Below, in pieces: positions 1-11,400 of a stretch of 64,000 nt of DNA (positions are counted from its first letter, which is position 1; each line of letters opens with the position of its first letter). The notes under the pieces are model-generated. The model saw only the letters and a list, made by a program, of their open reading frames with translations, was not told the origin of the DNA and searched no databases. Origin of the DNA: Asterias rubens (Eukaryota; Echinodermata; Asteroidea; Forcipulatida; Asteriidae); NCBI RefSeq assembly GCF_902459465.1, contig NC_047080.1, positions 7,107,214 through 7,171,213 on the forward strand, in the 5' to 3' direction. The position numbers were made by a program, and so were the translations under genes.

Positions 1-1298
1 GGAGCACGCAACATTACAGGTTAAAGGATTGTTCAATGCGCTTGTTATTTAAATGTAGTAATATACTATATCATGTAACAGGCTGACATCTACATTATAA
101 GTCAAAGCTTACCAGAAATCAACCTGGGCAGCCCTTAGGTTTGGGAACACATGTGTTAACATGCACTCGGTGCTGTGTTTAGCTTTTCTGAATAAAAATA
201 TGTCCAATAATATGTTTGTATCCTGTTTAGATGAGTAAGTTTAATGCCATTATGATGGAGGGGTGGGGGGCATATCTTTCAATTTGGGCATTTTTCCTAC
301 AAATTACGTCCTCCCTGAAAATGGCGACCATTTTGGATCTTGTACCTTTAGGGGCAGTTGGCAATAAAAAATGTACACTGTGTATTATACATGATTGGTA
401 GAGTTGGCAAAATAGGTGCAGACAGTAGCCACGTTTTGTGTGATCAATCATACATGCAATATCAAACCTGTGAAAGTTTTGACAAAGTCCGTTTAGTGAG
501 TCAGAGGAAAAAAGTGAAATACCATTCACAGTTTTCAGCATGCAAACACACACATTGTCCACTGTCCTTGATTTGAAACCCAATCATCCGCTTATTTTGT
601 AAGTTTTCTGAAGTTTTCATGATTAGAATTTAAATAAGAGGGAGTTTCAGACTGAAATTAAACAATGAATGGTTGTTATCCCCGCCAATCCTCTATGGTA
701 TCGTTTATGATGTACATGGTTTTGAGTAAATTGAATACTCATTTCACACATACATTAACTGTTTTAACTTGTAAAACTAGGCTTACTGCAAGAAATGTTG
801 CTGAAACATTTATCAAAAATGGTGAGTATTTTACTGAATGTCATGCCCATTTAAATTTTGAATTGTTTAAATACAAAGTTTGAGTGTCAGAGTTTGAATA
901 ACAGATAAATAACAATAAAACTTGTGTCAACTTTTAGCTTCATACCATATCTTGTTGATATTTGTTGAATCAAACTTTTGTGATTTTTTGTTATGTGTTT
1001 TATAGCATGGTCATCTCATCAGCCCTGCAACCCTGCCGCCATGTTATCTTCATCTTTTCTCTTTTAGAAGTGGATTCACCTAGCCCTCTTAATTTAAAAA
1101 TTATTTGTTGGAGCAAATACCGATTGAGTCACTCCCATTTTATTCAATAAGTGTTAATAATTACCAATGTGTTAGTGCCTTAAAAGCCCCTCTGCATTAA
1201 AGTTATTTGTCTTAATAAAAGCGCTATTCATGTGAGGCATGCGACAATGTGGAGCTTAATAGAAGCAGGTTTGCTTTTCTCATACAATTTTCAAAAAG
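1..1298. other. Stretch without a supported gene
   Basis: AT-rich sequence with only short open frames and no domain I recognise. Plausible splice-like signals exist (for example a GTGAGT near 821), but no exon chain with matching phases could be built. It may be intronic or intergenic. Confidence 0.5.
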
Positions 1299-1421
1299 GT
1301 TGCACAGAGTTGTGATCAAACCGTTGTCAAATGCAATCAACAAGAGCGTGCAGCTTTGGTCAAAATCATCAAAGACAAATCTCAACTACCGAGTAGCAAG
1401 GAAATGGAAGGCACTTCGTGA
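1299..1421 (+). CDS. Weak candidate: terminal exon of an unknown gene
   Basis: After an AAAAAG acceptor-like site at 1298 an open frame of 40 codons runs to TGA at 1419-1421. Its composition (rich in K, Q, S and E) looks more protein-like than the overlapping frames, and an AATAAA follows at about 1592, as expected for a 3' untranslated region. No upstream exon could be joined with confidence and no family is recognised. A competing frame (1249-1479) covers the same bases, so this could be chance. Treat it only as a candidate. Confidence 0.18.
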   Translation, partial: VAQSCDQTVVKCNQQERAALVKIIKDKSQLPSSKEMEGTS

Positions 1422-1891
1422 TACCAAAGCAACAATTGCTTCAAACAACGTGCAAAAATGGATGACTAACAAATGTTGAAGAAGGTTGCCAACATGAAAG
1501 TAGTAGTGAAATCAGAAATGATTGTATCAAGTATTGTTGGTTTTGTCATGATTCTATCTTACTAATTTGCAGTGAAATGTGTTTTCCACAGAAATAAAAA
1601 GCAGTCGCATCACTTTTTAACTTCAGCAACATCATGGGATTACAAATAAGATAGAAGCTTTGACATTTTCTTTACATACTACCCTTAAATTTGAACTCCG
1701 TCACTATTATATTTTGGCTGTAATTTACGATTTTTGGTCAAATTATGACGTCACTTTTGTACGAAAAAGTTGTACATGTAATTCGTAAAGTTTTGCGAAT
1801 CTTTCATGTCTCCGCACAGGAAAGTTGTTCAGGATGTTCAATTTGGTCGATTTGCACCGTCAAAACGCGATTTCCATGGCCAGTGATTATT

Positions 1892-3106
1892 GCAGCCCAG
1901 AGCACTTTGGTTAAAGGAACGAGGTACCAATATTCAAGTACAGGAACATTTTAGTGGATAACCTGACATAGTCAAATATGGATGTCTGCCGGGGACCCCC
2001 GCTGTGTGTGGCGCATGGACCCCAACAAAGAGGCAAACATTTTAATTTTCGAGCCACACCGAAAAGCCGAATTAGCGCGATTAATTCTTGCGGATACCCC
2101 ACACGAGTGTTTGAACTCCGTCACGGTGTAATTCCCCAAGTTTTGCGAATTTCTCCGCACAGGAAAGTTGTTCAAGATGATCAACTTGGTCGATTTGCAC
2201 CAATTTGCACCAATTTGCACCCTGGTTTAAACATCGGAGGAACCACCTGCAACCGAGACGGAAAAACACTATTCCCAATAAAAAGTATCAGCTGCCAGAC
2301 AAGTATTTTGCTACGTTGGGCCCGCCAGACAACCGGTTTAAGCATCCGAGGAACCATCTGAAAACAAGTTGAAATGACCACTAACACTATTCCCAATACA
2401 AAGTATCAGCCGCCAGACAAATATTTGGCTGCATTGATAATGCTGGTATTAAGAATAGCGTTATTGGTCATTTCAACTTGGTTATAGGTGGTTCCTCCGA
2501 TGTTTAACCCGGTGGGTGGGTGGGGGGGGGGGGGGTCTGGCAGGCCCAATGCAGCAAAATTGTGAATCTGGGGCCATAGCATACACCCTTTCAGTCCTTC
2601 AGCTGGTGTCGTTCTTAAGTGTGCTCTTTAAAAAGTTTGAAAAAATACCACGACGACCTCCAAAAAGGGGAGGTTTAAGCATATTTTAAGAGTCTGTATC
2701 TCGGAAACGATAGAGAGTATGGATCAATTTTTGGTGTGTGTTCATTTTAGCCATAGTGGAACAGTTAGACAAAGTTTCATGTAAATCTGAGCTGATTTGA
2801 CTACTGGTTAATTTCAACCCATGGGTTTGTACACTGTAAAAATTTGGGGCAGGCCTAATGCAGCAGACAATTGTCTGGCGGTTGATTATCTTTTACTTAG
2901 TATCATGTTAATGACCATTTCCACTTGGTTTCATGTGGTACCTCGGTGTTTGATTCAGCCCATTATTTTGCCTCGTTGTTGGGGTCCATGCGCCACACGC
3001 AGCGGGGGTCCCCGGCAGACATCCATTTCTGACTATGTCAGGTTATCAATGTTCTTGTACTCGAATGTTGGTACCTCGTTCCTTTAACCAAAGTGCTCTG
3101 GGCTGC
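1892..3106. mobile_element. Foldback/TIR DNA element, about 1.2 kb
   Basis: The sequence from 1892 (starting GCAGCCCAGAGCACTTTGG) to about 2040 recurs as a near-exact reverse complement at about 2960-3106, giving terminal inverted repeats of roughly 145 bp. The interior carries smaller direct repeats (2225-2310 against 2335-2435, sharing a GTATCAGC-GCCAGACAA segment), an inverted copy near 2464-2510, and a G-run at about 2520. No transposase frame is present, so it would be non-autonomous. No clear target-site duplication was found. Confidence 0.6.
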
Positions 3107-3489
3107 TCTATATAGACATTATATTTGCTAACTTGAAAATTCTGTACAGTAGTCTGATTTTCCATGGACAGTTTGTGAGGACTGCAAAAAAAAACAGGCG
3201 TAAGGCAAATTTTTATTAAGTAATTAAGTTTACAATAAACGAGGCATTTATTCATATCGCACAAAATCAATGTTTCAAACTATAGCAGAGCACATGTCGT
3301 GGTAGTCAAAAGTCATGGATGTTCCATCGCCGTTTTATGTCATTATGCTGCCTTAGATTTATACATAGCCATTAGACTATGTGACCAGTGACATCACATG
3401 TTTACAAAAGAGCCACCAAGCCTCGACTTCTTGCAGGCGTGATTTGTACACAACATAAGATCTTATATTTTATGGAGATTGCACTGTCC

Positions 3490-3735
3490 AACTCTCATCA
3501 ACTTTTGATATGTTGAGAGAGGGCACATCTACAACTTGTCCAGCTTTTACTTTCATAACTCTTGGATTTATGTGGAAATACTGACACAACAGGTAAACTT
3601 TTCCCACATGACCAGTGTAGTCGGGTGGGATTCGAACTCACGACTTTTGCCAATTTTAGAGCAAGTGTATTTTTACCACATAGACCAGCGAGATTGCCCG
3701 GACACTCTGCCACCAACAGGAAGTATGTACTAGAG
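3490..3735 (-). mobile_element. tRNA-derived SINE (family 2), fragment
   Basis: On the minus strand about 3625-3715 reads as a tRNA-like module with a B-box-type GTTCGAATCC followed by CACC. The neighbouring motif GAGATTGCCCGG (plus strand) recurs at 58192-58203 in a second copy with the same B box. Shared sequence at two sites plus an internal pol III-like B box supports a SINE rather than a functional tRNA. Confidence 0.5.
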
Positions 3736-4127
3736 ACACTGGAGCTATGACGTCATCGTGGATATGGTCACTTTCGTGACCAGAGGTCCCAACAATGAAC
3801 TGTCCAATAATTCACTCAGCTTCATGGACAGGGTCCAATTGCACGCCTTTGCTTACCGCAAGCAAAGAATCAGCGCTTACGGAAGCAGGGTATTCTGCGC
3901 TTACGTCAAGCGTATTTCACGGGTTAGCAGGGAATTTTTGCTTGTGCGCGTGCGTACTCCACGTTTCTTATAGGCATTCTACGCTTACACCTAGCACAGA
4001 AATGCACAGTAAGCGGTGAGTGGTGATCATAAGCGCAGAACTCGGCCGCTCTTCTGGTCACTCAAGTCCCTCGGGGGAATAGACGTACACTAGTTACCTC
4101 ATTGCCAGTCAATATGTGTATACTATA

Positions 4128-5031
4128 GGTTTTCTCGGTCAATTTCGGAAAATAAGCAGCCAGTTTAACCACCAGCCTATTCTATTTCGCACGAGTCATT
4201 CGATTTCTTTTTAAGACTTGTTAAATCTACTTTTACGTCATTCGATTTAACAAAATAATCATTCAATTTAACAATTCATCGAAGCTGCATTCAATTCGCA
4301 GGAGTGTTTTTGAGGCGTGTGTTTAGTCATTCAATTTCATTTTGAGGCAGTCAGTTCTGATATTTGTGCAGTCTTAAAAACGCTCGATTAACTTGTTGTT
4401 TCCTTATAGGAATGTTAAAGGCATGCGGTTAATCTTTTTGTACTCTTGAACATAATATGCCAAGATGTCTGGCACGCCAACAAATGGCTGGTGAATATTT
4501 ACACAAAAAAACTGGAAAAACATTTGTTTTAAACTAAAAAAACATTCAGACACATTCAAATATCAGGTCTTGATCAATTAACCATTAAAGGTCTCCCGAA
4601 AAAAACAAAAGAAGAAGAAAAAACCTTATGGGGCCCAAGGTAAAGTCTACTGGAAACATACAATAAAGAAAACAAAGTTCGATTGATTTAAAAGTGAAAG
4701 TACGAAACAGTTTGCCCTTTACAGTTTCTCTCTTTATTCGTATTTCTTTACTCGTACACTATTTGAATCCTCGTTGAGCGAAATTGATTGCCTCTTTACG
4801 AAATTGAAAATGATTAAATCAGCAAAATCTCTAGTCGAACCAGCTTTGCTAAATTGAATGATGATTGTGTGTCATGAAAAAGAATGAGTGTGCTAGGAAC
4901 TTGCAAAACGAAATTGAATGACCGAATTCGGAATTTGAAACGCAGTAAAAACCGGAGTGGCAAAATAGCTTTAATTCGAACGCATGTAAATTAAATTGGC
5001 TGCACATTTTCCGAAATTGACCGAGAAAACC
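4128..5031. mobile_element. TIR DNA element, about 0.9 kb, non-autonomous
   Basis: GGTTTTCTCGGTCAATTTCG at 4128 is mirrored by its reverse complement ending at 5031, with the match continuing to about 35 bp. The interior is AT-rich and repeats short CATTCAATTT/AAATTGAATG motifs in both orientations. No coding frame. The two-base target duplication typical of many MITEs could not be established. Confidence 0.5.
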
Positions 5032-5286
5032 AAAAATAACTTGTTCGCACACGGCAAGATACCGAAATGGACTTGATTGGGTTGGGATCCCATGATAACC
5101 TTTAAAATCACAAATTGTTTCGAGTAAATTAATAGCATTGACCCAATGAACATACGCACCACATCCAATATGAAACTCTACGGGGGAAACACCCTGGTTA
5201 TTATTTGGTTCAATGAAGTCACTTACTAATAGATTTACGTAACTTTTTACAAATGTCAGTGTAACAGTACTTGGTTCTAATTATAA

Positions 5287-8200
5287 TCACAGAAATATTG
5301 AGTGATCCTGAGAATCTTGCTGGTCAGAATCCTTCATGAGTTGTTGAGATGGTATGTTGGCACCCTTTAGGCAATGTGTACTTTGATTCACTAAATCTAC
5401 GTGTCTTCGCAGTCTTCCCGGGCAGCTATCTTCTTCGCACCAATGATGTCGAAGTTGCTCCATCCGATCTGATGGCTCAGTCTGCCGTTTCCATTTTGTC
5501 CTGTGTGATTGTCAAAAAAGTAGTGTTAATCCATCAGTCTCATACGTATTTATCGTGAAATCAATTGTTAATCCAAAATGTGAGTTAGTTCAATGTGTCG
5601 TTGTACAACATGTACATTTATGTTGCTCGTATTTTTATTTATTTTTTGAAGCTCCTCAAAATTTCCCCCATAAAATGTGTGAATGAGAACAGAGTAAAAC
5701 TATAAATGAAAGCAACTACGGAGCCCCCGTGTCTTTTAACCAACAAAACAACATAATAAGGAGACCGCCAACATAGGGCTTGAGCCGGCACGTTAAACCG
5801 AAGGTCGTTGGTTCAAATTCCTAAAATTGTCTATGTTTCAACCCCGCAGTCAGTTTCCCCTCTTTACCTCGAAATATGTTTTCGTTCCCCTGATATATGT
5901 TTTGTTCTCTCGAAACATTACTTCGTTCACATAAAAAAACCTATATTTCTTTCCCACAAGGTCGAACAGAAAGCCAAAACGCCCGGAGACTGTACAAGCT
6001 GTATGCCCTAAACAGATCCCCAACGAGCTCATCAAGGTACTCCTCATACGCCGACACCATCAACATCAGCCTCGATGCCAAGACCTTCATCGTGCCCTAT
6101 AGGCTCCTCACACCACTTTAAGGACCACATGGCTCACGCAAAATCATTTTCGTTTCCCGAGCTGCATCCAAAACCAAGTAAACAGACAACTTGCTCCCCC
6201 GCCCCTGGATCCGCCATTGGCTTAGGATGAACAAGTGCTAAAGGTATAGACGCAGCTATCTAGTGATTTCAGTCTCATTTGGCGAACCTCATTCAACTGA
6301 ATACGATGACTACCGTTCAAAACATGATGTATAGGGTCCTAGTTACTCCAATCGATACACTACAATCAATCAAAATAAAAAAGGATTCAGTTTACCGTCG
6401 GTTTTGGTACCATGTCTTAATCTGGGTTTCATTCAAGTTCAGACGCTCAGCCAAAGTTCCCCTTTCTGCAACACTAAGGTATTTCTGGCACAAAAATTTC
6501 CGTTCCAAAACAGCGAGTTGCGTCTGTGTGAAAGTTGTACGTCTTCGACGGGGGCGTCTAGGCTTGATTGGTAGCGTGGCAGGAAGAGGTGCTTCGGTCT
6601 GCCCAACCTCTAGTGTAGTTTGTTTCGATGTAAAGGTGATGTTTCGAGAGCAGATTGGTTTGGGTATGGCCAAACGCAGCTGCTTGGGGCTGACAGTCAC
6701 TATTGTCGGACGAAAAATCTTGATGCAACGGCCAATTGAGCCTCCAAAAACTGTGAAAAAGATATAAAATTCACCGTTTGTTAACTTAATCAGTTTCTTT
6801 AAATGCAAGTTGTTGGACAAAGTAGTGTATATAGGTTTTCAATTGTAATACAAAGACAGGTACACATTCGACGTCAAGAAAATCCATGTGTTACGCTTTA
6901 GAAGCATGTATGTTTTTCACTACAGAACCTATAAAGGGACAAGTAAAAAATATCGAATACATGTACATAATTATTTCACTCAAAATATGTATTATTTTGT
7001 TCCAATGAATGTTAATCCGCGGCCTCGAAATGATATGTTATATCGAGTTGTATTTCACTGACGTTTGAATTCGGGTGAAGAAAAAAACAGGAGCTAAAGA
7101 TATTCGTGGGAAAGGAAATAACAAAAATAAATAGCTTTAGGGAACATTTCATAATTGGTAAGGAAAAAATCGTCTAAGATTACAGATTAACATAAAACTT
7201 ACACGGTCTAATGATAAAGATAGTAGCGAACATCCCTTGAAATATTTCTGTCTGAAATTTCATATTTGATGAGAAATAAATAAAACGAATTTCCCGTTTG
7301 AGCGTGTTATTAATATTTCTTTTCAATCGATGTAGGATATGTTGGAATACATATGAAGTGCTTGCACTCCCAGCAACTGTTTTGTTAGCAAAAAAAAAAC
7401 ATTCTGTAATATTCATTAAATTTAGTTTCAGAGCAAATTATGAATGAACTGTTCAAAATGTAATGATTTTGTCGGAAATGGTTATAATGTGAATAATGTG
7501 TTGTCATACAATAATTGACAAAGCATGTAATTAGATCAAGACGGACAACGCTACTGCTTGGGTGCATTGTCCCATGTACACTATCCACACAGAATTATAG
7601 ACCTACTCGAGATTTTAAACAAGTTTTAAGTCTTACGCATAAAACGGAAAATGATTAAATACTCTTTAAGTATTTCTGCAGTGTCTGTGTCCGTTTTCTT
7701 GACATGGCAAATTAAGTCTAGTAAGACGACAATTCATGGCTAAGGAAGAAAGAGAACGATTGGTGTTGACAGCGTTCCAATTGAAGCGTGTAGTAAAGAG
7801 CTCATTAATTCATTATAGTATCGTATTCGCAGCAGAAGACCGTCCAAACGTGCTACATGCTCCATTCTGGCGTTTGCAGTAAGACCACTAAACAAACGTT
7901 TTTCGATCTAGGGAGATTGATGGTGTACTCCTGTTGCACCAAGCATAGAGCAAGTACAACAGCAAATGTGATCAAACCAATTAGGGAGGTGACCGCTTCC
8001 CTAAGTATTGAGCAATTACCAGGCATTTAAGAGATTAAAATGTCCCATTAAATCACGATAGGGATTGTCGTTCAGTCTTGACGTGGGACAGAAACGGCTA
8101 GAGTGCGCATGTTCAACTTACTCTCTTGTTTAGTAATACTGTTCGTACGAGATTAAGTCAAAACATGGAGCAATAAACTAGTAGATGGTAGTAAACGAAA

Positions 8201-11200
8201 CGAAGGGTAGGTCTATAGGTTGTCATTAGAAACATAATTTGTTTATTAACTTCAGTACTGCTCTACAAATTGCCATTGAGAACTATTCACAACTGGCATG
8301 TGGTTGGTTAACTTTGAGAAAAAACAGATACAACGATTGTAGGAAGATTGTAGTACTGTTTTTTTCTGGTTGCGTCTGTAATAGACATTCGAAACTGAGT
8401 GATACAATTTTCCCAATTAAACCCGGTTCATGATTCCTGCGAATGCGAATGCGATGCGAATTTGACGTGAATTTGACGTCACAGCCCTCCTTTCGCAGCG
8501 ATATTCGCAAGTGAATTGAGTAGAGTTGAACTGCTGCGAATTTTTCGTTGCGAATTTGTGACGTCAACACTCGTATCGCATTCGCATTCGCAGGAATCAT
8601 GAACCGGGCTTAATTGGGAAGTATGAACCGGGCTTTACTGATGGCACAATCACAATGAGTTTCATCGTTTAATCGGGTATGCAGTAGATGACCTACGTTG
8701 GTGTAATGGTCAACACTTGGTTTGGTTTCAGTTTTTCTTGATGTTCCCAGAATGATCTGAAACTAATCAACACAACTGGATCAATCAATAAAAAACTAAT
8801 TACAATCACGACAGGTTTATCCATTTCATGTTTTTCTTGTCCCTACTGTGTGCATGGCTGTTCTGCAATTTGATTACTAAAAAAAGAAACACTGGTGGCT
8901 AACTCACTCCCCGCCTAAATACTGATGGCTAACTCACTCCCCGCAAAAAAAACTGTCGGCTAACTCACTCCCCGTCAAAATGCTGTCGGCTAACTCACTC
9001 ACCGCCAAAATACTGTCGGCTAACTCACTCCCCGCCAAAATACTGTCGGCTAACCCACTTCCAGCTAAAATACTGTCGGCTAACTCACTCCCCGCCAAAA
9101 TACTGTCGGCTAACCCACTCCCCGCCAAAATACTGTCGGCTAACCCACTCCCAGCTAAAATACTGTCGGCTGACCCACTCCTTGCAAAAATACTGTCGGC
9201 TAACTCACTCCCCGCCAAAATACTGTCGGCTAACCCACTCCCAGCTAAAATACTGTCGGCTAACTCACTCCCCGACAAAATACTGTCGGCTAACCCACTC
9301 CCCACCAAAATACTGTCGGCTAACCCACTCCCAGCTAAAATACTGTCGGCTAACCCACTCCCTGCTAAAATACTGTCGGCTAACTCACTCCCCGCCAAAA
9401 TACTGTCGGCTAACCCACTCCTCGCCTAAATACTGTCGGCTAACTCACTCCCCGCCAAAATACTCTCGGCTAACTCACATCCCGCCTAAATACTGTCGGC
9501 TAACCCACTCCCCGCTTAAATACTGTTGGCTAACTCACTCCCCGCCAAAAAACTGTCGGCTATACTCACTCCCTGCCAAAAAATGTCGGTATTAACTCAC
9601 TCCCAGCTAAAAGGAAAATTGTCGGCTTAACTCACTCCCTGCCATAATACTGTCGGCTATCACTTACTCACCGCCAAAATACTGTCGGTTAACTCACTCC
9701 CCGCCAAAATACCGGAGGTTGGCTGTGGGATGGGTGTGGGTACGGGTCGGCGGTTGGCTGTGGGGTGGGTGTGGGTACGGGTCGAAGGTTGGCTGTGGGG
9801 TGGGTGTGGGTACGGGTCGGAGGTTGGCTGTGGGATGGGTCTGGGTACGGGTCGGAGGTTGTCTGTGGGATGGGTGTGGGTACGGGTCGGAGGTTGGCTG
9901 TGGGGTGGGTGTGGGTACGGGTCGAAGGTTGGCTGTGGGGTGGGTGTGGGTACGGGTCGGAGGTTGGCTGTGGGATGGGTCTGGGTACGGGTCGGAGGTT
10001 GTCTGTGGGATGGGTGTGGGTACGGGTCGGAGGTTGGCTGTGGGATGGGTGTGGTTACGGGTCGGAGGTTGTCTGTGGGATGGGTGTGGGTACGGGTCGG
10101 AGGTTGTCTGTGGGATGGGTGTGGGTACGGGTCGGAGGTTGGCTGTGGGATGGGTGTGGGTACGGGTCGGAGGTTGGCTGTGGGGTGGGTGTGGGTACGG
10201 GTCGGAGGTTGTCTGTGGGATGGGTGTGGGTACGGGTCGGAGGTTGGCTGTGGGATGGGTTTGGGTACGGGTCGGATGTTGGCTGTGGGATGGTTCTTGG
10301 TACGGGTCGGAGGTTGGCTGGGGTATGGGTGTGGGTACGGGTCGGAGGTTGGCTGTGGGATGGTTCTTGGTACGGGTCGGAGGTTGGCTGTGGTATGGGT
10401 GTGGGTACGGGTCGGAGGTTGGCTGTGGGATGGTTCTTGGTACGGGTCGGAGGTTGTCTGTGGGATGGGTGTGGGTACGGGTCGGAGGTTGGCTGTGGGA
10501 TGGGTTTGGGTACGGGTCGGAGGTTGGCTGTGGGATGGGTTTGGGTACGGGTCAGAGGTTGGCTGTGGGATGGGTGTGGGTACGGGTCGGAGGTTGGCTG
10601 TGGGATGGGTTTGGGTACGGGTCGGAGGTTGGCTGTGGGATGGGTTTGGGTACGGGTCAGAGGTTGGCTGTGGGATGGGTGTGGGTACGGGTCGGAGGTT
10701 GGCTGTGGGATGGGTGTGGGTACGGGTCGGAGGTTGGCTGTGGGATGTTGGCTGTGGGATGGGTGTGGGTACGGGTCGGAGGTTGGCTGTGGGATGGGTT
10801 TGGGTACGGGTCGTAGGTTGGCTGCGGGATGGGTGTGGGTACGGGTCGGAGGTTGGCTGTGGGATGGGTCTGGGTACGGGTCGGAGGTTGGCTGTGGGAT
10901 GGGTGTGGGTACGGGTCGGAGGTTGGCTGTGGGATGGGTGTGGGTACGGGTCGGAGGTTGGCTGTGGGATGGGTGTGGGTACGGGTCGGAGGTTGGCTGT
11001 GGGATGGGTGTGGGTACGGTCGGAGGTTGGCTGTGGGATGGGTGTGGGTTTTTATAGTACACCGATGTATATCGAATAAGTTATTCAACCTAGGCCTTGG
11101 TTTCCAGTAGAGGACATGTTTACGGACAACTTGAGTTTTGATTTTAAACCGCGTCAAGTTTTTTCTATTTTTCTATATAGGCAGCCAATATTAATGGTTC

Positions 11201-11400
11201 ACCTACCAATCTAGCCGCACGCGGTAATTGTTCGTCACACTAAAGCTGTACTGTTCGTTCATGCAAAATAATATGATTGGTTGCAACTTACCTTGTCGGT
11301 GAATAACGAAAGATTTCTCTGTCAAAGAGTCAGGTGGCGTAGAAGCTACGTCTGCTAGGATGTCCCGGATCAAAAACGATCTCTTCGTATAACTATTCAT
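5287..11400 (-). CDS. Bar-type (BarH/Bari-like) homeobox transcription factor, three exons, complete CDS
   Basis: Predicted sequence-specific nuclear DNA-binding regulator of 225 residues. Exon 1 is 11292-11400 (ATG at 11400, donor G|GTAAGT, phase 1), exon 2 is 6396-6750 (acceptor TTTTTCACAG, donor CG|GTAAAC, phase 2) and exon 3 is 5287-5500 (acceptor CACACAG, stop TGA). All phases join. Residues 8-15, SFLIRDIL, match the EH1/Groucho-binding motif found at the N-terminus of many NK-like factors. The homeodomain spans about residues 103-162 with F8, L16, F20, W48, Q50 and N51 in place. Its third helix, [14 protein letters not shown], is split by intron 2 inside codon 53. The WYQNRRTKWKRQ string is the one I know from BarH/Barhl proteins, but helix 1 is divergent, so the subfamily is open (BarH, Bari or another NK-like family). 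Intron 1 (4.5 kb) contains two large minisatellites. No upstream 5' UTR exon was identified. Confidence 0.85.
5758..5848 (+). mobile_element. tRNA-derived SINE (family 1), fragment
   Basis: GAGACCGCCAACATAGGGCT and GAAGGTCGTTGGTTCAAATTC match the full copy at 55405-55676 in the same order, including a GTTTCAACCCC tail. The A-box part is deleted. It lies in intron 2 of the homeobox gene. Confidence 0.6.
8421..8609. mobile_element. piggyBac-type MITE, 189 bp, TTAA target
   Basis: TTAA at 8417-8420 and 8610-8613 flanks an element whose ends are reverse complements (CCCGGTTCATGATTCCTGCG and partner, extending over about 35 bp). TTAA duplication is the hallmark of piggyBac-superfamily insertions. 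It is non-coding and lies in intron 1 of the homeobox gene. Confidence 0.7.
8890..9712. repeat. Minisatellite, 30-bp unit, about 27 copies
   Basis: Tandem array of a 30-bp unit containing TACTGTCGGCTAACTCACTC followed by CCCGCCAAAA or variants. Variants (CCCGCC or CCAGCT; TAACTC or TAACCC) are interspersed, suggesting higher-order homogenisation. Because 30 is a multiple of three, long frames stay open on both strands; these are not genes. Copies become irregular after 9560. The array sits in intron 1 of the homeobox gene and ends where the 35-bp array begins. Confidence 0.95.
9713..11049. repeat. G-rich minisatellite, 35-bp unit, about 38 copies
   Basis: Tandem array of a 35-bp unit that contains four G-triplets in a row, GGGATGGGTGTGGGTACGGG, a textbook G-quadruplex pattern, on the plus strand. 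One shortened unit occurs near 10740 and a cluster of variants with GGTTCTTGG lies at 10280-10440. All three plus frames and some minus frames stay open because the unit lacks stops; none is credible as protein. The plus strand is the template strand for the enclosing homeobox gene. Confidence 0.95.

Noticed and set aside
8934..9595. Open frames of 137-154 codons on both strands
   Set aside because: Translations of the 30-bp minisatellite (ten codons per unit), with no start context or homology.
8890..9712. Resemblance to a CRISPR array
   Set aside because: Units are contiguous with no unique spacers and the locus is an intron in a eukaryotic genome.
9719..11110. Open frames up to 449 codons on the plus strand and 335 on the minus strand
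   Set aside because: All are translations of the 35-bp minisatellite; the same peptide appears in three frames because the unit lacks stops and 35 is not a multiple of three.
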